A stretch of 64,000 bases of DNA from Arthrobacter crusticola (lineage in GTDB: Bacteria; Actinomycetota; Actinomycetes; Actinomycetales; Micrococcaceae), in the NCBI RefSeq assembly GCF_004357995.1, contig NZ_SMTK01000004.1, positions 419,555 through 483,554 on the forward strand, given 5' to 3'. The notes under the pieces are model-generated. The model ran no database searches. It was not told the origin of the DNA and saw only the letters and a list, made by a program, of their open reading frames with translations. Made by a program: the position numbers and the translations under genes. Positions 1 through 7,122 of the stretch are shown piece by piece. The first letter of the stretch is position 1, and each line of letters opens with the position of its first letter.

Positions 1-491
1 GCGTCCGGGGTGAACTGGACGGCGGCGCCGGTTACCAGGGCACCGATGCCGAGACCGCCGGCAACGGATGCTGTGGCGAGGCCGCCGGCCAGCTTTTTCA
101 GATTCGCCGGGGCGTGCTCGTTGATGGCGGCGTTGAAGGCGCTGGTGGCGACACCGGTGGCCAGGCCTTGCAGGGCCCGGGCAACAATCACCCAGGTGAT
201 TGTGGGTGCGAGCAGGAACACCAGCATTGAAACAATCTCCCCATACAGTGCGGCGAGCATGACCGGGCGCCGGCCGACGTGGTCGGAAAGGGAGCCGCCC
301 ACCAGCAGTGCCACAAGGAGGCCCAACGCGTAAACGGCAAAGGCGATGCTCAGGCTGCTGGCCGAGAAGCCCCACTCCTGCTGGCGGAGCGAGAGCAGCG
401 GTGTCGGGGCACCGGCAGCAAAAAAGAACGCGGCGAAAACCACCGTAAGTCCGGCGAAAGAGGAAGTGCTGGGTGCTTGTAGACGGGGCAA
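1..491 (-). CDS. MFS transporter, N-terminal part (cut by window start)
   Basis: The N-terminal 163 residues of a major facilitator superfamily transporter, probably a drug or metabolite exporter in the cytoplasmic membrane. Hydrophobic helices are clear, and the classic MFS motif A is seen as GGSLSDHVGRRPVML between helices 2 and 3. The gene runs off the left edge, so the C-terminal half is not visible. The start is taken as TTG at 491, nine bases after AAGGAG. It is divergent from a TetR-family regulator and its promoter contains two of the three palindromic operator copies, so repression by that TetR protein is very likely. The substrate cannot be told from sequence. The family call is firm. 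Confidence 0.9.
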   Translation of the reverse strand, partial: MPRLQAPSTSSFAGLTVVFAAFFFAAGAPTPLLSLRQQEWGFSASSLSIAFAVYALGLLVALLVGGSLSDHVGRRPVMLAALYGEIVSMLVFLLAPTITWVIVARALQGLATGVATSAFNAAINEHAPANLKKLAGGLATASVAGGLGIGALVTGAAVQFTPD

Positions 492-507
492 CGCGGGATT
501 CTCCTTG

Positions 508-576
508 GACAGATCGGTCTAACAGGTTAGACAGATCGGTCTAGAGAAGTCAACCTGTTTTTAGACAGATCTGTCT
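508..576. promoter_or_regulatory. Triple palindromic TetR operator between exporter and regulator
   Basis: Three copies of AGACAGATCNGTCT lie at about 508-520, 529-542 and 563-576. The third, AGACAGATCTGTCT, is a perfect palindrome and the other two differ at one central base or at the edge. Two copies sit in the exporter promoter; the third sits immediately upstream of the TAGCCT -10 box (579-584) of the tetR gene. This arrangement fits dual repression of exporter and repressor. The repeats are seen directly; the assignment to the adjacent TetR is inference. Confidence 0.85.
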
Positions 577-590
577 GATAGCCTTGGTGC

Positions 591-1163
591 ATGGTTTCAA
601 CGCGTCCGTCTGCACGGCAGCGCCTCCTCGAGGCTGCTGACCGCTTGTTCTACTCCGAGGGTGTTCACACGGTCGGGATCGACAAAGTGATCCAAGAGGC
701 GGGGGTTGCCAAAGGCTCGCTTTTTTACAACTTCTCGGGCAAGGACGACTTGGTGGCCGCCTACCTTGAAGGCAGGGATCAGCGGCGACGCGACCGGATC
801 GCCCGGCACCAGCAAGGCCTGAAAGATCCAATCGAAAAACTGCTGGCAATCTTCGACGCCCTGAACGAAGCAGTTTCAGCCCCGGGTTACCGGGGCTGCG
901 CCTTCGCCAACGCAAACGCCGAAGCCCTCCCTGGCAGCGTAGAAGCCAAAGCCCTCCGTACTTTCCGGGACTGGCTCGCCGATACCCTTCTGGCCCTCAG
1001 CGAAGAAGCAGGATTCACTGACGCTGCCGATGTGGCGGCCCGCCTCGGGCTGCTTTACGACGGGGCCGTCGCCAACTCCCAACTGGACACCCACCCTGAC
1101 GCGGTCCGCCTCGCCAAAGAACTCGCCTCCATGGTCCTCAACAACTCACCTAGGACCACTTGA
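591..1163 (+). CDS. TetR-family transcriptional repressor
   Basis: A 190-residue TetR-type repressor. The N-terminal helix-turn-helix (about residues 6-52) is seen from the family-like run GIDKVIQEAGVAKGSLFYNF followed by KDDLV; the remaining all-alpha part would bind an unknown ligand. There is no Shine-Dalgarno sequence: a -10 box TAGCCT ends six bases before the ATG, so the mRNA is probably leaderless. It is divergent from an MFS exporter and separated from it only by three copies of a palindrome, which points to local control of export. It is probably released by the exported compound, but no ligand can be named. Confidence 0.92.
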   Translation: MVSTRPSARQRLLEAADRLFYSEGVHTVGIDKVIQEAGVAKGSLFYNFSGKDDLVAAYLEGRDQRRRDRIARHQQGLKDPIEKLLAIFDALNEAVSAPGYRGCAFANANAEALPGSVEAKALRTFRDWLADTLLALSEEAGFTDAADVAARLGLLYDGAVANSQLDTHPDAVRLAKELASMVLNNSPRTT

Positions 1164-1383
1164 GGCCCACGCCTGTCCAACCGGCTGGGAAACGACCGGC
1201 ATAAGAACCTCCGGGAATAGGTTCTGAGCAGACTCGGTTGCGAGTGTGTCGCTGGCAGGGGTGACCCACAAAAGCACAAGAACTCCCGCCGTCCAGCGGG
1301 TGGGACACCTCCAATGTCATGAGCCCAAACCTTGAGCTCAAACTTGCACCACCAATACCCCAACAAAGTGAGGAACTGAAGCA

Positions 1384-2253
1384 ATGGATCACAAACTCGA
1401 ACTCGGGTACGTCCAGGTCGATCCAGACATCACGCTCAGAAGGATGGTGGCGCAGACCACCACGCCAAAGGGAACTGTGCTTCTCCTGCATGGATTTCCG
1501 GAGACGCTGTATGCCTGGAAAGACATGGCCCTGACGCTGTCCACGGACTACGAAGTCCATGCCATCGACTGGCCGGGCCATGGTCTTTCGTCGCGGCCCC
1601 CGGCCGACAAGTTTTCGTACTCGCCCAAAGATTATGCGCGTGTTCTGCAGGACTACATCAAGAAGGCGAACATCGCGACATCGACGCTCACGATCTATGC
1701 GACCGACATCGCAGCTCTCCCGGCCCTGCTAGCAGCTCTCGACGATCCGCAGATCGCCAGGACCATCATTGTTGGTGATTTCGCGCCGTTCAACAGGCCT
1801 CAGTACATGCTCGACGGATTGCAAAGTCTGAAGTCGGAACCCTCAGCAAGTGCGACGCTCGCCGGCTTCAAAAGCAGGACCAGTGCGGAGTTTCTCGACA
1901 CCTCCTTGAAGGGAGGTATTCCCCCAGAAGCGCAGTTTGAGGCTTCGGCTGAGTTCAAGGATGACGTCTCCAGCACATGGGGCCATGGCGGACTGACACC
2001 GCCTGACGCCTTCTACCACTACTACGCCCATTTTACGCGAGATCAAGATTATTTTGAGGCGAACATCGACAAGCTGAAAACGCCCGTGAAACTCATCTGG
2101 GGCGAGAAGGACAACTTCATCACGAAGGAAATGGGGATCGAGTTCGCGCAAAGGATTAACGCGAACATCCGTATTCTTCCTGGGGTGGGACACTACGCCC
2201 ACCTGCAAAGCCCGGAGCTGGCCATTGAGGAGATCCGTGCCTCATTCCGATGA
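1384..2253 (+). CDS. Alpha/beta hydrolase with Asp nucleophile (dehalogenase/epoxide hydrolase type)
   Basis: A 289-residue alpha/beta-hydrolase fold protein, cytoplasmic with no signal peptide. The oxyanion motif HGFPET begins at residue 36. The nucleophile elbow reads YATDIA, placing Asp108 where esterases have Ser; Asp243 (WGEKD) and His270 (GVGHYAH) complete a triad. An Asp nucleophile is the hallmark of haloalkane dehalogenases, fluoroacetate dehalogenases and epoxide hydrolases, so one of these reactions is more likely than ester hydrolysis. GAGG lies about ten bases before the ATG. Base composition looks less GC-rich than the core genes, and its 3' end overlaps a minus-strand gene by 98 bases, hinting at recent arrival. 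The substrate is unknown. Confidence 0.8.
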   Translation: MDHKLELGYVQVDPDITLRRMVAQTTTPKGTVLLLHGFPETLYAWKDMALTLSTDYEVHAIDWPGHGLSSRPPADKFSYSPKDYARVLQDYIKKANIATSTLTIYATDIAALPALLAALDDPQIARTIIVGDFAPFNRPQYMLDGLQSLKSEPSASATLAGFKSRTSAEFLDTSLKGGIPPEAQFEASAEFKDDVSSTWGHGGLTPPDAFYHYYAHFTRDQDYFEANIDKLKTPVKLIWGEKDNFITKEMGIEFAQRINANIRILPGVGHYAHLQSPELAIEEIRASFR

Positions 2254-2614
2254 CCGCGCGCGGAAAAGCCAGAGCCGCGGCCCTGGTCCCTCCGTCCACC
2301 TCGTCGAGGTGGATCTCGAGGACTGTGCCCCAGCTCCACAAGTTGGTCCTCGCCCTCACCAGAGGGGTGCTCACGTATGGATCCCGCAGGGAGTATCGGG
2401 GCATCGACTCAATGTTGGTTTCAAGGAGCTTCCTCGGCGTTGCGACGTCGAGGGGCACGTCGATCATCATGCTCGCCCTGGCGTTTCCGACGCTGATCCC
2501 TCGTGACCTGGCCTCATTCTCCGCCCGTCGTTTCCTAGCAAAACACGCGAAGGTGGCCACTGCGCCCAAGGCGATGAGAACCGCCGTGATGGGGAAAAGC
2601 ATCCAGGTTTGCAT
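2156..2614 (-). CDS. Membrane-anchored hypothetical protein, C-terminus probably altered
   Basis: Reads as 152 residues with one N-terminal membrane helix (about residues 5-27) followed by a charged stop-transfer RKRR and a soluble domain with the run WGTVLEIHLDEVDGGTR near residues 93-109. That pattern resembles polyketide-cyclase-like or DUF folds in which such a strand is followed by more beta structure. Here the last ~40 residues are low in pattern and are encoded partly inside the 3' end of the convergent hydrolase gene, so the original C-terminus may have been replaced. GGAG precedes the ATG by five bases. It is the last of four small same-strand genes. The function is unknown. Confidence 0.6.
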   Translation of the reverse strand: MQTWMLFPITAVLIALGAVATFACFARKRRAENEARSRGISVGNARASMMIDVPLDVATPRKLLETNIESMPRYSLRDPYVSTPLVRARTNLWSWGTVLEIHLDEVDGGTRAAALAFPRAVIGMRHGSPQWPAPGFAGGRSVPPQEEYGCSR

Positions 2615-2695
2615 TGGACTCCTTAGCTGCTATCAGTTCGTGCCGGGTCGCTTGGGAATGCGTCCAGGCCCGGCTCTACCGACTTTTCGGGGGTG

Positions 2696-2911
2696 TCATC
2701 GGGACATCAGCCCCCGAACGGCGAGGGCAACCCCGACGATGACGCACAGGACACCGAAAACCCAGGTTGCGTGGGCAATGACTTTTTTCACCGCTGGCTC
2801 GTGTCTCTTCACGACGGCATAGTCCTTGAAGTTGGCCCACATGAACTTCTCGTAGAGCCGGCGCCAGATAATCAACGCCGCCCCGAATACGGTGATCAGA
2901 ATTCCTTCCAT
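2696..2911 (-). CDS. Small membrane protein (71 aa), unknown
   Basis: A 71-residue protein with two predicted membrane helices: an N-terminal one (ILITVFGAALIIW) and a C-terminal one (TWVFGVLCVIVGVALAV), joined by a basic, aromatic loop (YEKFMWANFKDYAVVKRHE). AGAGGGG is well placed before the ATG. It sits in the middle of a four-gene same-strand run of small mostly membrane proteins, 48 bases after the upstream gene, and is likely cotranscribed. No family is recognised. Length, ribosome site and amphipathic pattern argue that it is real. Confidence 0.7.
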   Translation of the reverse strand: MEGILITVFGAALIIWRRLYEKFMWANFKDYAVVKRHEPAVKKVIAHATWVFGVLCVIVGVALAVRGLMSR

Positions 2912-2958
2912 GACTACCCCTCTGCTCGCCCGACTGGTTATCGCCAGCCGCTCTCTTA

Positions 2959-3336
2959 TCAGTCCGTCTCCGGCTCCGGGTTCGCGACATCAGAATCGAA
3001 CCAAAGCTGAGAAAAAAGGAAGACCATGAAGGCGAGAATGGATCCTGCCCATTCGACGGAGAATCCATGCCAGGGGAGCAGGACAAGAGCCAGAACCGGC
3101 AGCCCCCAAGTGGCCATCCTTTTCCACTTCTTGTCGGTTCTCGTGAAGACGAGCGATCTCCTGAAAGCAATCAAATATGCGTAGAGGAAGCACATTACAA
3201 GCACGCCGATGGACCCATAGGCAGGTCGTGCGTCACGGCCCTGAGCTCCTTCCAAGAGATCTGGCAGGACAACCATGGCGAGGGCAGCCAGCGACGTCAG
3301 AGCGATGACCAGCGCCACCCGGCGCCGGTATGCCAT
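2959..3336 (-). CDS. Polytopic membrane protein (125 aa), unknown
   Basis: A 125-residue integral membrane protein with about four helices: residues near 7-27, 42-60, 77-92 and 95-112, with the positively charged segment TDKKWKR between helices 2 and 3. The start is taken at the second of two adjacent start codons (GTG ATG), because AGGAGG lies seven bases before the ATG and only four before the GTG. It lies between two other small membrane-protein genes on the same strand. The function is unrecognised; the hydrophobic profile and strong ribosome site support a real gene. Confidence 0.72.
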   Translation of the reverse strand: MAYRRRVALVIALTSLAALAMVVLPDLLEGAQGRDARPAYGSIGVLVMCFLYAYLIAFRRSLVFTRTDKKWKRMATWGLPVLALVLLPWHGFSVEWAGSILAFMVFLFSQLWFDSDVANPEPETD

Positions 3337-3394
3337 CACAGGACCTCCTCAGGCCGGCCCAGACCTGAAGTTCCGCCCCGCGCAGCCCGGAGGC

Positions 3395-3574
3395 TCATAC
3401 CATTGTCCAGGCGAAAAGCGACCCGATGGCCGAAACCATAATCCCAAGCAGGAGGAAATACTCCCCACGGGACAGGAGAGCGCCGGTGCGTATTTTCCTT
3501 CCCAGCCACCAGCCGGCCATCGTCACAGAACATATCGTCAGCCCGTAGGCGCACCACAGGAAGAAGTCCTCCAA
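3395..3574 (-). CDS. Small two-helix membrane protein (59 aa), TTG start
   Basis: A 59-residue protein with two membrane helices: one in the first 25 residues (FFLWCAYGLTICSVTMAGWW) and one near the C-terminus (YFLLLGIMVSAIGSLFAW), separated by a basic loop GRKIRTGALLSRGE. An upstream ATG at 3700 would give 101 residues, but the extra part is low-pattern and Arg/Ser/Thr-rich. The TTG at 3574 is preceded by AAAGGAGGGCAA, a nearly ideal ribosome site, and is preferred. It is the first gene of the small membrane-protein run, with a palindrome 35 bases upstream. The function is unknown. Confidence 0.68.
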   Translation of the reverse strand: MEDFFLWCAYGLTICSVTMAGWWLGRKIRTGALLSRGEYFLLLGIMVSAIGSLFAWTMV

Positions 3575-3608
3575 TTGCCCTCCTTTATCGTGTGCGGTTC
3601 GGATTAAG

Positions 3609-3624
3609 GTACGTCTTGACGTAC
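3609..3624. promoter_or_regulatory. Perfect inverted repeat, candidate operator
   Basis: GTACGTC-TT-GACGTAC is a perfect 7-bp inverted repeat, 35 bases upstream of the TTG start of the 59-residue membrane protein on the minus strand. That is a typical operator position. No regulator gene lies next to it, so the binding protein is unknown. A chance occurrence is possible but unlikely for a 14-base match so placed. Confidence 0.5.
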
Positions 3625-3700
3625 GACTGCGCACTGCGATTCCCGGGATTTTGGCAAAACGGGTAATGCCTGCCAGTTCAGAGTATTGGGGCCACGTCAT

Positions 3701-3871
3701 TCACCCTGCCGCGCTCTTGAGGAATTCGGGCAGGTAAATCATTGCAGCCGCACACATAGTCCTGGCCACCGTGCGTGTTATCGACGGGCCGTTCTTCTGG
3801 ATCAAGTGCTCCTTAAAGCTGGGGATCAAGCCCCCGTGGCCCAGGAATCGAAACGCCTCCTGAAAACCGGC
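3701..3871 (-). pseudogene. Possible C-terminal gene remnant
   Basis: The minus strand here, between two small genes, reads as a protein-like frame without a start codon near its beginning, ending at TGA 3703-3701. Its last ~55 residues include AFRFLGHGGLIPSF and, further on, MCAAAMIYLPEFLKSAAG, which look like folded-protein sequence and not chance. It could be the leftover end of a gene lost by deletion. No family was recognised, and an alternative is that it is non-coding. The rest of the 3575-3943 gap holds the palindrome at 3609 and a hairpin at 3905, and nothing else was seen. Confidence 0.3.
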
Positions 3872-3904
3872 CGACTTGCCCTGAACTCCGCGGACAGAAG
3901 GGCC

Positions 3905-3926
3905 CCCCAGCCACCCACGGCTGGGG
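3905..3926 (-). terminator. Hairpin after the 107-residue gene
   Basis: CCCCAGCC and GGCTGGGG form a perfect 8-bp stem with a 6-base loop, 18 bases downstream of the stop of the minus-strand gene at 3944-4267. No T-run follows on the minus strand, so termination is only a possibility. Confidence 0.4.
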
Positions 3927-3943
3927 ATCCCGGCGGAACACTG

Positions 3944-4267
3944 TTAGACGGCCTTCACTCCGGAGGGGCGCAGGCTGAGACGCTTGGCGCTGCCAGAAGC
4001 GGTTTCCAGCGCCTCATAGATGTGAACCGAGAAGAGCTTGAGCTTGGTGTCTATCGACGAGGCGTCCTCGCCCGAATACAAACCCTCCGTGTCCGTGTTC
4101 TCAACCGCGGTGTAGACGTCATCAAGCGTGCCGTCGAAAGGCAGCTGCCTCCCGTCCATGGCCTGGACGATCACCTGGGCAGACCCTCCTTCACCCTCCA
4201 CGGAGATCCGGGCGATGTCGGTGGTGACGTCGCTCAGGGCGGCGATGAAGTAGTCGTAATCACGCAT
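3944..4267 (-). CDS. Hypothetical acidic protein (107 aa)
   Basis: A 107-residue soluble, acidic protein with no signal peptide or membrane helix. It begins MRDYDYFIAALSDV and has a central mixed strand region (IARISVEGEGGSAQVIVQAM) and a C-terminal part with the likely helix LKLFSVHIYEALETASGSAK. GAGGTGG sits eight bases before the ATG, and a hairpin follows the stop. It is divergent from the membrane-protein gene at 4398. No family is recognised. Codon pattern and ribosome site support it being a gene. Confidence 0.65.
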   Translation of the reverse strand: MRDYDYFIAALSDVTTDIARISVEGEGGSAQVIVQAMDGRQLPFDGTLDDVYTAVENTDTEGLYSGEDASSIDTKLKLFSVHIYEALETASGSAKRLSLRPSGVKAV

Positions 4268-4397
4268 GGGTCCACCTCACGTTGGTCGGGAGTGAAGTAA
4301 TCGCTCAGAAAGCAGCTCGAGTTCATTTTGCGCCACGCCTGAGGGGCGGGCCCGTGCCAGACTGGGCGCCAGCAATGGCACTGAACCAGGGGGATAC

Positions 4398-5012
4398 GTG
4401 GCGGGCACAGACAAGAGCGAGGAGCCACCCAGCCGGTGGGTGACGGCTGAGCGGTGGGCGGCCGGCACCCAAGACCACGGCATGGACGAGGCAATCCGGA
4501 TCTACTACACCCGGTATTTCCCCGCCGGTGCCCTGCTTCTCCTCATTGTGGGGACCGGGGGTTCCTACCTGCTGTGGGGCAGGCAGATCTCCTGGTTCGA
4601 GCAGCTTGAGTTCGGCGTGTTACTGATGGCCACCGGCTCCATGATTGGCGGTTTTGTCTACAACGCCAAGCGGCTCAAGCCCCGGGTGAATTTGGGCAGG
4701 GCAGATGTCGCGATCGCGCTCAACAAGACCGATCAGGCTTCCGTGAGGCGGCAGATCGCGGGCAAAGAGCCCCCGGACCAGGAACACCTGACAGTGGTGC
4801 GGGCCGCCGCTGTGCAAATGCGCAAGCAGACAGGGACCTTCCTGCTGATCATGCCGTCCTACCTGTTCCTCGTCGGATCACAGAACCTGTGGTGGATGGC
4901 TGCCGGCATGGCCATCATCATGCTGACAGGCATGTTCCTCATCGTGCGCGACTTCCGCCGGCAGGGCCGCTTCCTCCAGCAGACCGAGAGCCTCACGGAA
5001 CAAAACCCCTGA
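4398..5012 (+). CDS. Hypothetical membrane protein (204 aa)
   Basis: A 204-residue protein with a charged, possibly cytoplasmic N-terminus (about 35 residues) and four membrane helices in two hairpins: roughly residues 40-60 and 70-88, then 148-166 and 168-185. The middle stretch of about 55 residues is soluble and ends in an amphipathic segment (HLTVVRAAAVQMRKQTGTF). The start is GTG, preceded by AGGGGG. It stands alone between a divergent small gene and tRNA-Ser on the other strand. No family is recognised; a sensor or channel role would be a guess. Confidence 0.7.
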   Translation: MAGTDKSEEPPSRWVTAERWAAGTQDHGMDEAIRIYYTRYFPAGALLLLIVGTGGSYLLWGRQISWFEQLEFGVLLMATGSMIGGFVYNAKRLKPRVNLGRADVAIALNKTDQASVRRQIAGKEPPDQEHLTVVRAAAVQMRKQTGTFLLIMPSYLFLVGSQNLWWMAAGMAIIMLTGMFLIVRDFRRQGRFLQQTESLTEQNP

Positions 5013-5157
5013 TCTGCCCCGTCGTGTTCGGCTGAGGTACAGGTGAATGCCATTGCCATCGAGACCATCAGGCACCACAGCGCGCGGTAGCACCTCGAAG
5101 CGGCTGTGATTCGTCGAAAGCTGCACCAAAGACGCACCACGAAGACCCAGAGAATGC

Positions 5158-5187
5158 AGAAAACCCCCGGCTTCCCGGGGGTTTTCT
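5158..5187 (-). terminator. Rho-independent terminator after tRNA-Ser(CGA)
   Basis: AGAAAACCCCCGG-CTTC-CCGGGGGTTTTCT is a perfect 13-bp stem with a stable CTTC loop and T-rich 3' ends on both strands. It lies two bases beyond the 3' end of the minus-strand tRNA-Ser gene and can also end plus-strand transcripts from 4398. Confidence 0.88.
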
Positions 5188-5188
5188 A

Positions 5189-5278
5189 TGGCGGTGACGG
5201 TGGGATTTGAACCCACGTTGGCTTTTACACCAAACAACATTTCGAGTGTTGCACCTTCGGCCGCTCGGACACGTCACC
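5189..5278 (-). tRNA. tRNA-Ser(CGA)
   Basis: On the minus strand the cloverleaf starts GGTGACG and ends CGTCACC-G-CCA, with a 7-bp acceptor stem. The anticodon arm is CAACA-CTCGAAA-TGTTG, giving anticodon CGA, which reads UCG serine codons. The long variable arm is typical of tRNA-Ser, and the T arm GTGGG-TTCAAAT-CCCAC is intact. CCA is encoded. A strong terminator follows two bases later. Confidence 0.96.
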
Positions 5279-5352
5279 AACGCCGCTACTTTACCGGGTC
5301 TAGGTGCCCGAACCCAAAACAGGGCGCCGCGCGTGCCCGAACAGCGGACTCG

Positions 5353-5838
5353 TTAGAGGTCAATGACCTCGTTCTTCCCCGAGTCCGGCTTGGTTCCCGT
5401 GACGAGCCCCTTGACCATCTTGACGGCCGAAACGACCCGCGGGGCGTCCATCGACCAGTACTCGGCGGTGTCGGCGTCGACCTTGATCAACGCGACGGCG
5501 GGATCGTCCCTGCCGTTCTCGAACCACGCCGACACCGAGGGCCCCCACAGCTCGTCGATCTTCGCCTGATCCCGGGTCAGGGAGGCGGTGCCGGCGATCG
5601 AGAGGTAGCCCTTCCCCGTGCTGACCGAGACGTTCACCTGCGGGTTGGCCCGGATCTCCTCGGCCTTCGGCGAGGGGTCCTCCGTGAAGAACCACAGGTC
5701 GCCGTCGAAGTCCTTGCCGTGGATCGCCAAGGGACGGCTGACCAGCTGCCCCTGCGCGTTCGTGGTGGTGAGGATGGCGATGTCGGCCTTGTCCAGGATC
5801 TTCCGCAGTTCCTGCATACCTTCCTGCTGAGTATCCAT
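5353..5838 (-). CDS. Pyridoxamine 5'-phosphate oxidase-family (general stress) FMN-binding protein
   Basis: A 161-residue split-barrel flavin-binding protein of the general-stress PNPOx-like family (the type of Bacillus YdaG and Xanthomonas stress protein). Evidence is the order of strands: DIAILTTTNAQGQLVSRPLA, DGDLWFFTEDPSPKAEEI, NVSVSTGKGYLSIAGTASL and EYWSMDAPRV. It is cytosolic. It probably binds FMN or a related cofactor, but the substrate is not known. An ATG nine codons upstream is possible, but GAAGGAG seven bases before the ATG at 5838 fixes the start. It lies downstream of tadA on the same strand. Confidence 0.88.
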   Translation of the reverse strand: MDTQQEGMQELRKILDKADIAILTTTNAQGQLVSRPLAIHGKDFDGDLWFFTEDPSPKAEEIRANPQVNVSVSTGKGYLSIAGTASLTRDQAKIDELWGPSVSAWFENGRDDPAVALIKVDADTAEYWSMDAPRVVSAVKMVKGLVTGTKPDSGKNEVIDL

Positions 5839-5898
5839 CGATGCTCCTTCGCTGGGCGGGCGCACTGAAAGCTCCGTGCTGGTCTTCCAGCCTAGGCA

Positions 5899-6408
5899 TC
5901 AGCGTTCGCCGGCGGAACCCGTGCGGTGGGCGGCAAAAAAGTCCTTGAGCAATGCGGCGCATTCGGCTTCGCGCACACCGGGGAACACCTCGGTCCAGTG
6001 GTTCAGCCGCCGCTCGCGCAGCACGTCGAACACCGACCCGGAGGCCCCCGCCTTGGGATCCCAGGCGCCGAAGACCACGCGGGGGATCCTCGCGAGCACC
6101 GACGCCCCCGCACACATCGCACACGGTTCAAGGGTCACCACCAGCGTGCAGCCCTCAAGCCGCCAGCTTCCCAGCACCCCTGCGGCCTGCCGGATCGCCT
6201 GGACCTCGGCGTGGGCGGTCGGATCGCCCAGCTCCTCCCGTTGGTTCCACCCGATACCGACCACGGTGCCGTCCGTGTCGATGACGACGGCGCCGATCGG
6301 CACATCGGCACTGCCGACATCGGCGGCCCGGTTCGTCCGCCCGGCCGCGGCGAGGGCGAGGCCCATCCACTGCTCGTGGTCGGCGGCACCTGCCGAAGGG
6401 AGGGTCAT
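5899..6408 (-). CDS. tadA: tRNA adenosine(34) deaminase
   Basis: A 169-residue zinc-dependent cytidine/adenosine deaminase. The zinc site is complete: His66-Ala-Glu68 (HAEVQ) and Pro95-Cys96-x-x-Cys99 (EPCAMCAG). In bacteria TadA converts A34 to inosine in tRNA-Arg(ACG), and the matching tRNA-Arg(ACG) gene is present in this window at 10373. GGGAG precedes the ATG. It is divergent from upp with only 23 bases between the two start codons, an arrangement I recall from related actinobacteria. A nucleoside or guanine deaminase is less likely given the PCAMCAG motif. Confidence 0.9.
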   Translation of the reverse strand: MTLPSAGAADHEQWMGLALAAAGRTNRAADVGSADVPIGAVVIDTDGTVVGIGWNQREELGDPTAHAEVQAIRQAAGVLGSWRLEGCTLVVTLEPCAMCAGASVLARIPRVVFGAWDPKAGASGSVFDVLRERRLNHWTEVFPGVREAECAALLKDFFAAHRTGSAGER

Positions 6409-6431
6409 GCTCCCAATGGTACTTTTGACCT

Positions 6432-7067
6432 ATGCGCGTACTGGTAGTCGACCATCCCCTTGTGGCCCACAAACTGACCGTTCTCCGCGATAAGAACACG
6501 TCGTCGCCGGTGTTCCGGCTGCTGACCGAGGAACTGGTCACCCTCCTCGCCTATGAGGCCACCCGGGAGGTGCGGGTCGAATCCGTGCGGGTGGAGACGC
6601 CCGTCGAGACGGCGGTGGGCATCGGACTGGTCAAGCCGACCCCGCTGGTGGTCCCGATCCTCCGCGCCGGGCTCGGCATGCTCGAAGGCATGACCCGGCT
6701 CGTACCCACGGCGGAGGTCGGATTCCTGGGCATGGCCCGCAACGAGGAGACCCTCGAGGCGATCACATACGCCGAGCGGCTGCCCGATGACCTCACCGGA
6801 CGCCAGGTCTTCGTGCTCGATCCGATGCTCGCCACCGGCGGCACGCTGCGCGAGGCGATCAAGTTCCTCTTCAAGCGCGGAGCCGCCGATGTCACATGCA
6901 TCTGCCTGCTCGCCGCCCCCGAAGGCCTCGCGGCGCTGAAGGAGGAACTCGAGGGCAAAAATGTCACGATTGTGCTTGCCTCGATAGACGAGAAACTCAA
7001 CGACAAGTCCTATATCGTCCCGGGTCTGGGCGACGCCGGGGACCGCCTGTACGGCGTCGTCGGCTGA
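6432..7067 (+). CDS. upp: Uracil phosphoribosyltransferase
   Basis: A 211-residue full-length Upp that salvages uracil plus PRPP to UMP in the cytosol. The N-terminal [17 protein letters not shown] and the PRPP loop DPMLATGGT are family signatures, as are [12 protein letters not shown] and the terminal GVVG. The -10 box TACTTT ends six bases before the ATG and no Shine-Dalgarno sequence is present, so the mRNA is likely leaderless. It is divergent from tadA; its promoter overlaps the tadA start region. Confidence 0.97.
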   Translation: MRVLVVDHPLVAHKLTVLRDKNTSSPVFRLLTEELVTLLAYEATREVRVESVRVETPVETAVGIGLVKPTPLVVPILRAGLGMLEGMTRLVPTAEVGFLGMARNEETLEAITYAERLPDDLTGRQVFVLDPMLATGGTLREAIKFLFKRGAADVTCICLLAAPEGLAALKEELEGKNVTIVLASIDEKLNDKSYIVPGLGDAGDRLYGVVG

Positions 7068-7122
7068 CTTTCCGCCGTCCCGACACGCCCAGATCCGCGC
7101 CATTCCGCGGAATTAGGGCCCT

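Noticed and set aside
3575..3700. Longer 101-residue version of the 59-residue membrane protein from ATG 3700
   Set aside because: The extra 42 residues have no coding pattern and include the palindrome. The TTG at 3574 has an ideal ribosome site.
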